A DNA stretch of 43,906 nt from a virus. Both the position numbers and the translations under genes were made by a program. The stretch spans positions 7,948 through 51,853 of the IMG/VR virus record IMGVR_UViG_3300030106_003838. One strand, written 5' to 3'. Position 1 is the stretch's first letter; the number at the start of each line of letters is the position of its first letter. Under the pieces are notes generated by a model. The model ran no database searches, was not told the DNA's origin, and was given only the letters and a program-made list of their open reading frames with translations. Of this stretch, positions 13,801-22,113 are shown piece after piece.

Positions 13801-16800
13801 TTCTAGCTCTATTACGCTCTAAGGCTACATCTAATGAAGTTTCTACAAATACCATGCTAACATCATATCCTTTAGCTTCAAACTCTTCTACGAGCTTTTG
13901 CATTTGCTTTGCTGATCCACCTGTGCCATCAACTACAACTCCATTTCCATTGCCTTGAAACTTCATCATTTTTCTTCTAGCAATACCTCTAGCTTGATGA
14001 CCTAATTTACCCAATAAACTTCTTTGTTCTTTTGTTAGTTCATTCATATTTTCAGGTAAACCATGGTTTTTCTTTAGCCACTCCAATGATATATCTTGGT
14101 TAACTATTTTAAAACCCATACCCTCTAAGCCTAACTTTTTAATAATATTGCCCTTGCCACTTCCAGCACCACCAGCTAAGAATATAACTTTTTTACCTGG
14201 TTTAGGTTTACCATCATTGTTTGGTATAGTAACTCTAACTCCAGACTTAGTGTAAGCCATTGTGTCGTCAAAATCAAACGTTGACATACCTGTTTTTTTA
14301 CCACTTTTACTATACTTAATTTGGTTAGCTATAGCGCTGTTATAAGTTACAATAGACTTAGATCTTTTTACGCTTTCTAAATGTTTACCCGTTTTAGATA
14401 AAGCGTCTACACCGGATTTATCTAAAATGTCTATGTCTGATTTGCTAGTTATTTTATCTACAACTGGTATAGCTCTGAGATTAATATTAACATAACCTGT
14501 TTTTGTTGTTACCTTTTTTACAGTTTGTTTTTGGGAAGACTTAACTTGTCTTATAGGTACACTAAATGTACCTTCTAATCTAGGAACACCAAGGTTTAAA
14601 ACGTCACCACCTATACTAAAAAGTCCTTTACCTAATATGTATATGTAGTTAGTCGGTACAGCTTTGTTTAAGTAAAAGTTTTCTATTAGTGTTTGAGTAA
14701 ACGTAGCTCTTTGTGTTAATCTACTCCAATATCCTTCTGCTTTTAATACACCGTGAGCCCAGTTTGGCATAAAACTTTTTGGACTATTCCAATTTTTTAA
14801 ATAATTTATATCTTGCTTTGTTATAGACTTAGGTATTTTTATTTGTTGATTTCTTGGTAACTTTTTATTTGCTTGTCCTATTAAAGATATGATATCTTCT
14901 TTGCTCATTGAAGACATTTCTTTGGCTCTAGATTGCACATCTTTTAAAACTGGAACTATTTTTTTTGCTATTTCTTTTATTTTGTTTTGGTTTTCTTGAG
15001 ATAAATTATCTATTTTATCTATTATAATTTCACCGGTTTTCAAATTAACATCGTTAATCGACAGACTACCAACTTGAGCATCAAACATTTTAACTTCAAT
15101 ATGAAAGTCTTGACCGTGAAACTTAGCGTAAACATCTGGTATATCAACACCTTGTTCTGATTGATATTCAAACACAAGATCCACTCCTTCTATCTTACCA
15201 AACCTGTCAATAACATACTGTTCAAATCCCTTCGTTCTAGTGTCACCAGCTGGAACTAGTTTAGATAATTTTTTTAATATATCTCCAGGGTGTAAAGATA
15301 TTTTATTGTTTTCATAAAAGTTTTTTATCACAAAGTTTATAGTACTAGAAGGTATATCCGTATACTCATTAATCCCCACATAATTTCCTTTACTATTTAA
15401 CTTAGCTATACCAGTTAAATCACCTTGAGCTGATATAGCATTTACTAAGTCTACACCATCTTTAAATACTTTAGAACCAGCAGAACTAGCACTAAATTTA
15501 ACTCTAGGATCTCTATTTATTTGTTTAGCTATAACTGCTAATTCGTTGACAGCTTGCTCTTGTCCTTGTAACTGTAGTATGCCTCTTCTTTTTTCTTGAA
15601 CATCAGGCATCTGCACAGTTTCAGCTGTTGCATCAAAAGCTAATTCAACACCTATTTCCATAGCTAGTTTATCTTTTCTAGTACCAAGAGTTGAAGCACC
15701 AACCTCATACCCTAATTCCTGTAACATGTTAGTTCCCCTAAAAAAGGCCATTACTTTTGCTTGACCAGGATATGGATTTTTTATATGTAATTGAGGTCCG
15801 GATAACCTATTAGTGTCTTTAGGTAATAATCCTTCACTTATTAATTTATCAACTTCTACTGGCTTAGTTACTCTTTTTGATTTAGTAAATATTCTTTGCT
15901 CTGGCTTAACAGACCTTTCCATTTGAACTAATGTTTCAACTGGTAAAGCGTTATATACAGCTTCAAAATTATTTTTTAAAAACTCATTATAATTATTTCT
16001 AGAACCTATTAAATCTTGTATGGTTTTTTTAAGTTCTGTTCTAAATCTTTTTTGAAGCTCATCTTTAAATTTTTTAGTATTAACATCTGGTAGTTTAGTA
16101 CCAAAAGTTTTTATAACAGCTCGACGAACTTTGTCCATCATTTCCTTACCTAAATTCAACCTTCTTCTAAGCTCAGAGTACATATCTTGCTGTTTGTCAT
16201 CTAAACCTATTTGATCTATAAGATCTTGTTCTAAGGAAGTATCAGCTTCTACTTGAAAAACAAGAGCACCCTCACTGGTTCTAGCGTCAATATCTTGAGT
16301 TCTTTGTGTTACTTTGTATTCTCTATTATATACGTTACCAGCTTTATTTGATATTTGAGAATTAATCCAACCAAATAAACTATCATTTATTTCTGGATTA
16401 AAGTTTTTAATATGAGGAGTTAATTCAGCTAAAACCTTTTTAACAAATTCTTTTGTTCTAGCTGGTGACATTGGTACTTTTAATTTAGCTGCTATTAATC
16501 TATCTAGTAAACTTTCTTCTTCTATTGTCTTAACAGCAAAAACGTGCCCTACGGTTTTCCAACTAACATTATCCCAACCATATTCAGAACCTATTTCATT
16601 AATTATGTTTTCGGCCTCTGTTTTAGAACGTTTATCCTGAGTTTCTTGAGTTTCTTTTGGATCAGCTTTTTCACCAAGCTTACTTTCTAATTTAGTTTTT
16701 AAAACTCGTCTTTTAGTTATTTGACCAAACAAACCCTTTCTATTAACATGCTCTGTATATGTTTTTATAAAATCAAATATTTGTTGCCCTGTATTCAATT

Positions 16801-19504
16801 CAACAGAACCAAGACCAAGACCAGTAAACATATCTTTAAAGGCTTTTGATAATGTTTTAGGACTAGCATCTGGTAAAGGCATTTTATTTTTCTTTATAAT
16901 ATCACTTAACATTTGAAAATATTCTTCCAAAGCTCCAGGTTGAAACTTACCGTCTCTACTTAAATACCCGTTTTGTATTAATCTTTTATCTATACGATCT
17001 ATTATAGCTTTACCTCTTTCAGTAGTACTTAAAAAATCTTTAAGAGCATCTACCATTTTCTTCATAGAAGCATTATCTACCTTAAAGTTTTTAGACATCA
17101 TGTAGTGAAGTAGCTCGTGGCCTAAAACATTTGTTTGACCAACAGCCGCCGCAGCAACAGTGTTCACATATATAACACCATCATTTGATAAAAACAAACC
17201 CTCTTCACCACTGTATTTAATATTTTTTTCCTCAAGTTCTTTTTTAGCAGCCTCTATTTGTTTTTCATTGTTTAAATATTTTATTTTTAAATCACTACCA
17301 AAACCTAAAGTTGCTGCTTGTTTTTTAATTTCAGCTAAATTTTGAAGAAATTCACCAATAGCTTTTTCCGTTGACACATCGACAAATCCATCTGTTAAAC
17401 TATTTTGCTCTTCTAATATTTGATCTATACGTTTTTCTACATCCTTCTTGTCCTTAACAGACATTTTAGTATTTAACAAACCTAGTTCTTTACTTAAAGC
17501 GTCTTGTTTTTTAGCATAATTAATCAGCTCTTTATTTGTCATACTACCAAAAGCAGTCTCTAATTGCTGATCGTGTAAAGTGTTTTGTTTGTTTAATCCT
17601 TTTAATTTGTTTTCAAAATAATTTTTCTCTTGGCCTTTAGCATTTTTTAGTTTTAACTCTGTTTCTATTATGTCGTTTTGAATCTTTGACTTTTTTGTTT
17701 TCCACTTCATAGAAGCTATAGCCATTTGAGCTTGTTGTTTAGTGGGTTTATTAACAACTTCCATAGTACTAGAAAGACCACCACCTAGTACACTACCTAT
17801 TAAAAAACTATTAACACCATTTCTCCAAAAATCTTTAAAACCAACTTCATCACCATAAATATGCTTATCTGTAGCATCTTGCATTACACTGGTGAAAGAT
17901 TCAGATAAACCTTCTGATAAAGAACCTCCTATGTAACCTGCTATAAATCTTTTCGTATAACTATCAGTAAACGCTTTAACCGTTTTCTTAGCAGCTCCGC
18001 CACCAAGTAGACCGCCACCCGCTCTAAATAACATTGCTCCAGCAAACTCTCCAGCCCACTCAGCACCAGCTTTCATAAAAGATCCTTTTCTTAATAGTGA
18101 CGCTTCTTTATCTGTAATAATTATACCTTTATCAATATATAATCTTTCTAAATCAGCTACCATTTCTTGTCCGTACACGCTACCACCTAATATACCAGCT
18201 CCAATTGCAGCACCTGCAGGTCCAAACGCTAATCCACCACCAACACTAATTGCTAAACTAGGGATTTGAGCTATAGACTGTTCAGCTAGTAAAGTTGCAG
18301 CATCTCCAATTCTACCAGTTTGTATAAGATCTTTTGGAGTCATCACTCCACCTTGCTCATCGAAATGTTTTGTAGCAAATTGATTACTTATTTTATTAAA
18401 GTCTTTTTGAATTAAATGCACAGGAGATATGTCGCGATCTTCAACCATTTCTTCAATTGTCTTTCCCTGCTTAGCACCTTCAAGTATACGTTCACTCTCA
18501 ACAGCGGATATTAATCCAGTAGTTATATTTGACGCTACACCCGCATATCCCATACTAGCATTCATAATTAATCTACCAACACCAGTATTCATCATAAATT
18601 TAGTTTGCAACCTGTAAAATAAAGGAACATCTTCAAGATATTCGTCAAAACCTGGGCTTATGAGTTCCATGTTTTCTAAGGCTTCAGCGTACTCATCTTT
18701 ACCCAGCATACCATCTTCATATCTTTTTTTATAATCTTTTACTATATCATTATGAGTAGCTTGCTTCATGTTTCTTTCTGACTCTGTTAATTCAAATAGT
18801 TCTTTTGTTTTAGGATTATAACCATGAGTACCATCTTCTACAACTTTTTTTCTTACATCACTTCCGTAACTAGCATTTATATCAAACCATTCTTTGGCTG
18901 TATTATAAGTTAGTATTTGATCTGGAGTACTAGATATAAACTCTGCTTTTTTATCTCTAGCCCTCTTTGACATTTTATCTATATCTTTAAATTCCATGTC
19001 ATAATCAGGTAGTTCGTCACTTAGTTCAATGTTTTGAAACCTACTATCAACAAGTGAATAACCTATTGGATTGTTAGATATTCTAGGATTATCTTTGTTG
19101 TAAATATTATTATACCCCTTAATGTTATTATTTAATATTTCATATTCAACTTCATATTCTTTTAATATAGAATTGTAGTTGTTTACTAAATTATTATATT
19201 TTTCAGGGTTTTCATCACCATCAATAGATTTCAACTGTTCATTAATAGAACCTAATCTCTCCTCATACTGATTGTCTAATATTTTCTTTTCAGACTGCTT
19301 TATTTTAGCTGCAAGTGATTCCAAAGAACCATCTTCCAAGTTGGATTCCGTATTTGTTTGTTGATTTGTTTGAGGCTGGCCCGCCTCTTTCGACTTTCCC
19401 GGCACTGTAGATTTTATTGCCGTTGGATTATTTTTTAAAAAATACTCTTCGTATTTTGGCTCAATCTTCACGACTTTACCATTTAATATATATTCTATTT
19501 TCAT
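10883..19504 (-). CDS. Giant polyvalent internal virion protein (2873 aa) with peptidase, nuclease, kinase-HAD and zinc-knuckle segments
   Basis: This is probably injected with the DNA. Visible parts: hydrophobic Gly-rich segments (about 400-580) that could cross membranes; H796-E-L-L-H800, a zinc-peptidase motif; a PD-ExK nuclease-like core with D1457 and E1470-V-K1472; a HAD motif D1744-F-D1746-D-T; then a P-loop GGAGSGKG with Lys1784 followed by zeta-toxin/polynucleotide-kinase-like sequence (VNQDISL, VVVDGTGG, ALERNRAR); then HAD motifs ILTARP (Thr2022) and FVDDAL (D2078-D2079). So the kinase is inserted inside the HAD domain. A long helical region with FFNMRSAILQTISTVNF is typical of marine phage giant proteins. 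The last 72 residues hold two zinc knuckles (Cys2802/2812/2826/His2828-2829; Cys2848/2858/2869/His2872). It follows two gp14/gp15-like genes, the place of T7 gp16. Each activity is motif-based. Confidence 0.9.
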   Translation of the reverse strand: MKIEYILNGKVVKIEPKYEEYFLKNNPTAIKSTVPGKSKEAGQPQTNQQTNTESNLEDGSLESLAAKIKQSEKKILDNQYEERLGSINEQLKSIDGDENPEKYNNLVNNYNSILKEYEVEYEILNNNIKGYNNIYNKDNPRISNNPIGYSLVDSRFQNIELSDELPDYDMEFKDIDKMSKRARDKKAEFISSTPDQILTYNTAKEWFDINASYGSDVRKKVVEDGTHGYNPKTKELFELTESERNMKQATHNDIVKDYKKRYEDGMLGKDEYAEALENMELISPGFDEYLEDVPLFYRLQTKFMMNTGVGRLIMNASMGYAGVASNITTGLISAVESERILEGAKQGKTIEEMVEDRDISPVHLIQKDFNKISNQFATKHFDEQGGVMTPKDLIQTGRIGDAATLLAEQSIAQIPSLAISVGGGLAFGPAGAAIGAGILGGSVYGQEMVADLERLYIDKGIIITDKEASLLRKGSFMKAGAEWAGEFAGAMLFRAGGGLLGGGAAKKTVKAFTDSYTKRFIAGYIGGSLSEGLSESFTSVMQDATDKHIYGDEVGFKDFWRNGVNSFLIGSVLGGGLSSTMEVVNKPTKQQAQMAIASMKWKTKKSKIQNDIIETELKLKNAKGQEKNYFENKLKGLNKQNTLHDQQLETAFGSMTNKELINYAKKQDALSKELGLLNTKMSVKDKKDVEKRIDQILEEQNSLTDGFVDVSTEKAIGEFLQNLAEIKKQAATLGFGSDLKIKYLNNEKQIEAAKKELEEKNIKYSGEEGLFLSNDGVIYVNTVAAAAVGQTNVLGHELLHYMMSKNFKVDNASMKKMVDALKDFLSTTERGKAIIDRIDKRLIQNGYLSRDGKFQPGALEEYFQMLSDIIKKNKMPLPDASPKTLSKAFKDMFTGLGLGSVELNTGQQIFDFIKTYTEHVNRKGLFGQITKRRVLKTKLESKLGEKADPKETQETQDKRSKTEAENIINEIGSEYGWDNVSWKTVGHVFAVKTIEEESLLDRLIAAKLKVPMSPARTKEFVKKVLAELTPHIKNFNPEINDSLFGWINSQISNKAGNVYNREYKVTQRTQDIDARTSEGALVFQVEADTSLEQDLIDQIGLDDKQQDMYSELRRRLNLGKEMMDKVRRAVIKTFGTKLPDVNTKKFKDELQKRFRTELKKTIQDLIGSRNNYNEFLKNNFEAVYNALPVETLVQMERSVKPEQRIFTKSKRVTKPVEVDKLISEGLLPKDTNRLSGPQLHIKNPYPGQAKVMAFFRGTNMLQELGYEVGASTLGTRKDKLAMEIGVELAFDATAETVQMPDVQEKRRGILQLQGQEQAVNELAVIAKQINRDPRVKFSASSAGSKVFKDGVDLVNAISAQGDLTGIAKLNSKGNYVGINEYTDIPSSTINFVIKNFYENNKISLHPGDILKKLSKLVPAGDTRTKGFEQYVIDRFGKIEGVDLVFEYQSEQGVDIPDVYAKFHGQDFHIEVKMFDAQVGSLSINDVNLKTGEIIIDKIDNLSQENQNKIKEIAKKIVPVLKDVQSRAKEMSSMSKEDIISLIGQANKKLPRNQQIKIPKSITKQDINYLKNWNSPKSFMPNWAHGVLKAEGYWSRLTQRATFTQTLIENFYLNKAVPTNYIYILGKGLFSIGGDVLNLGVPRLEGTFSVPIRQVKSSQKQTVKKVTTKTGYVNINLRAIPVVDKITSKSDIDILDKSGVDALSKTGKHLESVKRSKSIVTYNSAIANQIKYSKSGKKTGMSTFDFDDTMAYTKSGVRVTIPNNDGKPKPGKKVIFLAGGAGSGKGNIIKKLGLEGMGFKIVNQDISLEWLKKNHGLPENMNELTKEQRSLLGKLGHQARGIARRKMMKFQGNGNGVVVDGTGGSAKQMQKLVEEFEAKGYDVSMVFVETSLDVALERNRARKERSLLDVIVRRNHESVQNNKSTFKDMFGKRFMEVNTDNLTMDSPMPTELIEQMNDFVFSYEKRRLDAAEFAEQGSVILEQGGEFDFSEFNDVVEGMPGPLLDKAKQRAEKFGTKDMYILTARPQASAKAIQEFLKSQGLNIPIENITGLANSTGNAKAEWFLEKFAEGYNDMYFVDDALANVEAVKKVLDQLDVKSDVVQAKVKFSKTAGKEFNKIIEESQGTDADRIISQAEAKRLGRNKGWWRIFVPPSAEDFKGLLYRFLGKGKQGDKHMAWFKDNLLDPFAKGIRSWNIYKQNMVNEYKQLKKDFKDVTKSLNDKVPGTTFTVDAAIRVYLWKKAGFEIPGLDAATENILNDYVTNNTEVRNFADILSAITQTKDGYVKPGNNWSIQTIATDLNNVVNKVGRKQFLAEYLANVEAIFTTENMNKIEALYGTGFKEALENILYRMENGRNRNRIYDRNSNRLLNWINGSIGAIMFFNMRSAILQTISTVNFINWSDNNIFKASAAFANQKQFWSDFAMLFNSPQLKQRRAGIQIDVSASELSRAFSDGRGTPQSVINWLLEKGFTPTQIADSFAIAFGGASFIRNRIKTYIKQGMTEAQAKDKAMLDFQEIAEETQQSSREDLISQQQASVLGRLILAFQNVTMQYTRLMKKSLSDIVNGRGDMKTNISKVIYYGAVQNIIFASLQSALAFMMWGDEEDEEVIDDKAKRTLNSAFDSLLRGTGMYGAAVAAIKNTILRWQVEKEKGYGRRDDGRIILEALNFSPPIGSKLRKIYSAIKTESYNMDEISDEIGFRIENPKLYALASIIEAATNIPLQRLVRKANNLEEAITSQHETWQRIALALGWDMWSLGIKDEELEQAKQDVKKNINDRRIEDRRKKKEDEEKDMQKRGFKKIRCSGVRSNGERCKIMSDYTKDKKFLCTHHMEFKDGMDRDGDGLKEYRCTAIKSNGKRCKNKTENKNKKCYAHQ

Positions 19505-19540
19505 ACTGTATCGTTAGTTACCCGTGTTAATATTTATTGC

Positions 19541-20947
19541 TTATTGATTGTCTGGTATGTAGTTTCCATTTTCGTCAATTGAACCACCTACTACCTCAAC
19601 CTGCTCTACCTCGTTATCTTTAGTTTCTTTTGCTTCGTTTGAGATGTAAGCACCATGCTGTTGTTCTATGGCTTTAGTAAAGTAATTAGATAAATGCTCT
19701 TTTAACATATCTTGATCGCTCATTAAAGCTTGAACTATTGTTTCTGCGTCTTGCTGAGATATTTTATTATCATCACCATCTGTATTTGGATCTAGGCTTT
19801 CAACCTTTTTAATAAGTCTTTTTTTTCTTTTCGCATCAGTGGTAGAAGCGCCAGTACTAAATATACCTAAATCATCGTAGTTAGCCGTCTGTAAAGCTTG
19901 TGTTAAATCTGCCTTAAAAGAACTATTTGTAATGTTATTCTTGTCTGACGCAAGTGATTTTAAATTTGTATTTTCATCATTAATTATTTTCATCATATCA
20001 CTTCTAACAGCGCGATAGTTAAAAGTTTTATTACTTTTAGCATCTTCTATAACTTTAGAAGTAGCAGCATCAACCTTACTAAACGTGGCTTTATCTTTTA
20101 AGTTACCTTTAATATGTTCTTGTATATCTTCTATTTTAACGAATTGAGGTTGGTCATCTAATAACTGTTGTGCTTCTTCTGGTGTTAAATACTCTCTTTT
20201 ACCTGTAGTTGAATTAAAATGCAACAGTTTGTTACCAGTTTCTTTGGCTTGATTTATCCAATACAACTTTGCTTTTCTTTTAAACTTTTCATATCCAGCT
20301 GTATTATTTTCATACTTGACGCCATCTTTATCTATTTTAAACTTACCATCTGGTGAAACCTTAAATCTACCATCGTCCCAAGCTTGTCTATAGCTCAATA
20401 AAGTTTGCTTACCATTTTCGTCTTCAATAACAAACTCTTTTAGAGATGGTCTTTTATCAGCGAATTGAGGTCTCATAATATAACCAACATCTCCATTTTC
20501 ATTTGTAACAGGAGGATTTGTACCGTCTAGTATATCTTTAATGTCATCAACATCATCTCCCAACTTTTCAACTATAGCATTTTCGTTTTCAAGATCACTA
20601 GCTATTGTATTTTTAGCTATTTTTTCTTTTTTAATATTATCAGCAAATTTAAGTAAATCTCTTTCAGATAATAATCTTTCTTTTTTATTTAAATAAACAT
20701 AGCCGCCTCTTTTTCTTTCAAGAGCTTTTGATAACTTCTTGTATGTCTCGTCGTCCATGCCTTCTGTTTTAGCTAAAGTAGCTTTAACAATCGCATTAAA
20801 CTCTCTGTTTCTTTTTTGTACAACGGTACTTATGCCTTCAGCTAAGTGCGCTGCAACTTTTGTTGCGCCTTCAGCTGCAGCTAGTTTACCTATTCCCTCT
20901 GTTTGTGCCACTAAACCAGCACCTTGTACTAATGTTTGATCTGCCAT
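19541..20947 (-). CDS. Putative internal virion (ejection) protein, gp15-like position
   Basis: The 468-residue product is mostly helical and charged with an Ala/Gly-rich start (MADQTLVQGAGLVAQTEGIG). There is no signal peptide, enzyme motif or repeat. Near residues 385-400 the segment DPNTDGDDNKISQQD has the spacing of an EF-hand or dockerin-type calcium loop. By position it sits between the gp14-like protein and the giant protein, matching the T7 order of ejectosome genes, so I infer a DNA-ejection role. Sequence similarity to T7 gp15 is not visible. Confidence 0.75.
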   Translation of the reverse strand: MADQTLVQGAGLVAQTEGIGKLAAAEGATKVAAHLAEGISTVVQKRNREFNAIVKATLAKTEGMDDETYKKLSKALERKRGGYVYLNKKERLLSERDLLKFADNIKKEKIAKNTIASDLENENAIVEKLGDDVDDIKDILDGTNPPVTNENGDVGYIMRPQFADKRPSLKEFVIEDENGKQTLLSYRQAWDDGRFKVSPDGKFKIDKDGVKYENNTAGYEKFKRKAKLYWINQAKETGNKLLHFNSTTGKREYLTPEEAQQLLDDQPQFVKIEDIQEHIKGNLKDKATFSKVDAATSKVIEDAKSNKTFNYRAVRSDMMKIINDENTNLKSLASDKNNITNSSFKADLTQALQTANYDDLGIFSTGASTTDAKRKKRLIKKVESLDPNTDGDDNKISQQDAETIVQALMSDQDMLKEHLSNYFTKAIEQQHGAYISNEAKETKDNEVEQVEVVGGSIDENGNYIPDNQ

Positions 20948-20954
20948 ATTAGTC

Positions 20955-21683
20955 TTATATTATTGTCGCGTTTATACTAGATGTTGGATTAGCATCGTAA
21001 TCATCAAATTGATCTTGCAACCAACTAGGTATAGCACTTTGTTGGCTTGAAGTATTAGTAGTAGCACCATCACCAAAACCAGCAAACATGTCTGCCATGC
21101 CAGTCATACCTCCAGTTATAGCATCTGTTCTTGCTTGTCTAGCTGCTCCTTCTTGAGCTTGATAAGCTGCAGTTTCTTGCTGCGCCATACCTAGTAGTGT
21201 AGATGTTTTTTCTCTTTCTAAATTTCTTGAGTACACTTCACCCTCTCGCTCTCTCGCCTGTATCGCCGCCGCTTGTTGAGCCATTGCTCTTTGATTAGCT
21301 GCTTCTTGTTGACCTATACTAGCCGCAGAACGTTGTGCAGCTATTTGTCCTTGTTGAGCTAATGACTGGGCTAGTGCTGCTATACCACTACCACCAGCTG
21401 CACCTCTAAGTCCTTGCATTATATTAGCTTGACTTTGTTGAAACGATTGTCTTTCAAAGTCTGCTTGTTTTTGGTTGATTGTTAAATCTTCCATTGTATT
21501 TTCCATGTTTAAATATGGATTACTAGTATCAAGACTTTCGTATTGAGCTTTTAGTGAGTTCATTTTTTCTCTAGCTTCATCTGCTTTCTTTTTAGCAGCT
21601 TCTTCCTCTTTTTTAGCTTGAACTGCCCCGAATATACTCGAGCCAACCTGCATGCCTATACCTATTATTGTAAATGGATCCAT
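20955..21683 (-). CDS. Putative internal virion protein, gp14-like
   Basis: The 242-residue product begins MDPFTIIGIGMQVGSSIFGA, a short hydrophobic start, followed by a Lys/Glu coiled coil (VQAKKEEEAAKKKADEAREK) and a long Ala/Gln-rich helix (about 75-190) with QSLAQQGQIAAQRSAASIGQ. This composition, with a GxG hydrophobic head and a Gln/Ala helix, is typical of podovirus internal virion proteins such as T7 gp14 and P22 gp7. Such proteins form part of the ejection channel in the outer membrane. The first gene after a repeated promoter-like element at 21700-21718. Confidence 0.8.
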   Translation of the reverse strand: MDPFTIIGIGMQVGSSIFGAVQAKKEEEAAKKKADEAREKMNSLKAQYESLDTSNPYLNMENTMEDLTINQKQADFERQSFQQSQANIMQGLRGAAGGSGIAALAQSLAQQGQIAAQRSAASIGQQEAANQRAMAQQAAAIQAREREGEVYSRNLEREKTSTLLGMAQQETAAYQAQEGAARQARTDAITGGMTGMADMFAGFGDGATTNTSSQQSAIPSWLQDQFDDYDANPTSSINATII

Positions 21684-21699
21684 ATTATTTTCTATTTAT

Positions 21700-21718
21700 T
21701 ACTATATTATAGTTACAT
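21700..21718 (-). promoter_or_regulatory. Repeated 19-base promoter-like element, copy 1
   Basis: The 19 bases TACTATATTATAGTTACAT (plus strand) occur here and, without mismatch, at 31917-31935. On the minus strand this reads ATGTAACTATAATATAGTA, which includes a TATAAT-like core. It lies 17-35 bases upstream of the gp14-like ATG (21683), in the larger-than-usual gap between coding genes. I infer a phage promoter or regulator binding site. Confidence 0.45.
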
Positions 21719-21728
21719 TTATTGCTAT

Positions 21729-22112
21729 TTATTTACTACTTTCACTGTATTCACAGGCTACAGAAAATAACTCAGCATCAAGACTTTGTATTATCTGAAA
21801 CTCTGCTTCTCCATAATAACCCAATATAGATGATTTGTTAGCTATATTATTTTTTTGAAAAAGTAAATAATGATCAGTGGTTGTTTGTTCTAAATTATCA
21901 GGAACGTCAATGGTTAAAACAGTTGTATTAGTAGTAGTTCCATCTGTAGTTATTGTTCCGTCTTGTATATTTTCTATTTCACCCATTGTTATTAAAGCAC
22001 CTGTGTTTGTATCGAATGCACCTTGTTGTTGTGTGTTGGTTCTGTAAACTTTATCTCCAATTTGTAAAGAAGAATAATCTTGTCTAGGTAAATGTACTGT
22101 TTGTGTTGCCAT
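21729..22112 (-). CDS. Small virion protein with QIGDKVYRTNTQQQG motif
   Basis: The 127-residue protein begins MATQTVHLPRQDYSSLQIGD followed by KVYRTNTQQQGAFDTNTG. Its C-terminus, FQKNNIANKSSILGYYGEAE then ELFSVACEYSESSK, is a pattern I associate with short structural proteins of marine Bacteroidota phages (NIVNxSSLLGYYAEV-type). It may decorate or plug the tail or anchor to the neck. It lies directly after the large appendage protein (2-base gap) and before a promoter-like repeat. Confidence 0.8.
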   Translation of the reverse strand: MATQTVHLPRQDYSSLQIGDKVYRTNTQQQGAFDTNTGALITMGEIENIQDGTITTDGTTTNTTVLTIDVPDNLEQTTTDHYLLFQKNNIANKSSILGYYGEAEFQIIQSLDAELFSVACEYSESSK

Positions 22113-22113
22113 A

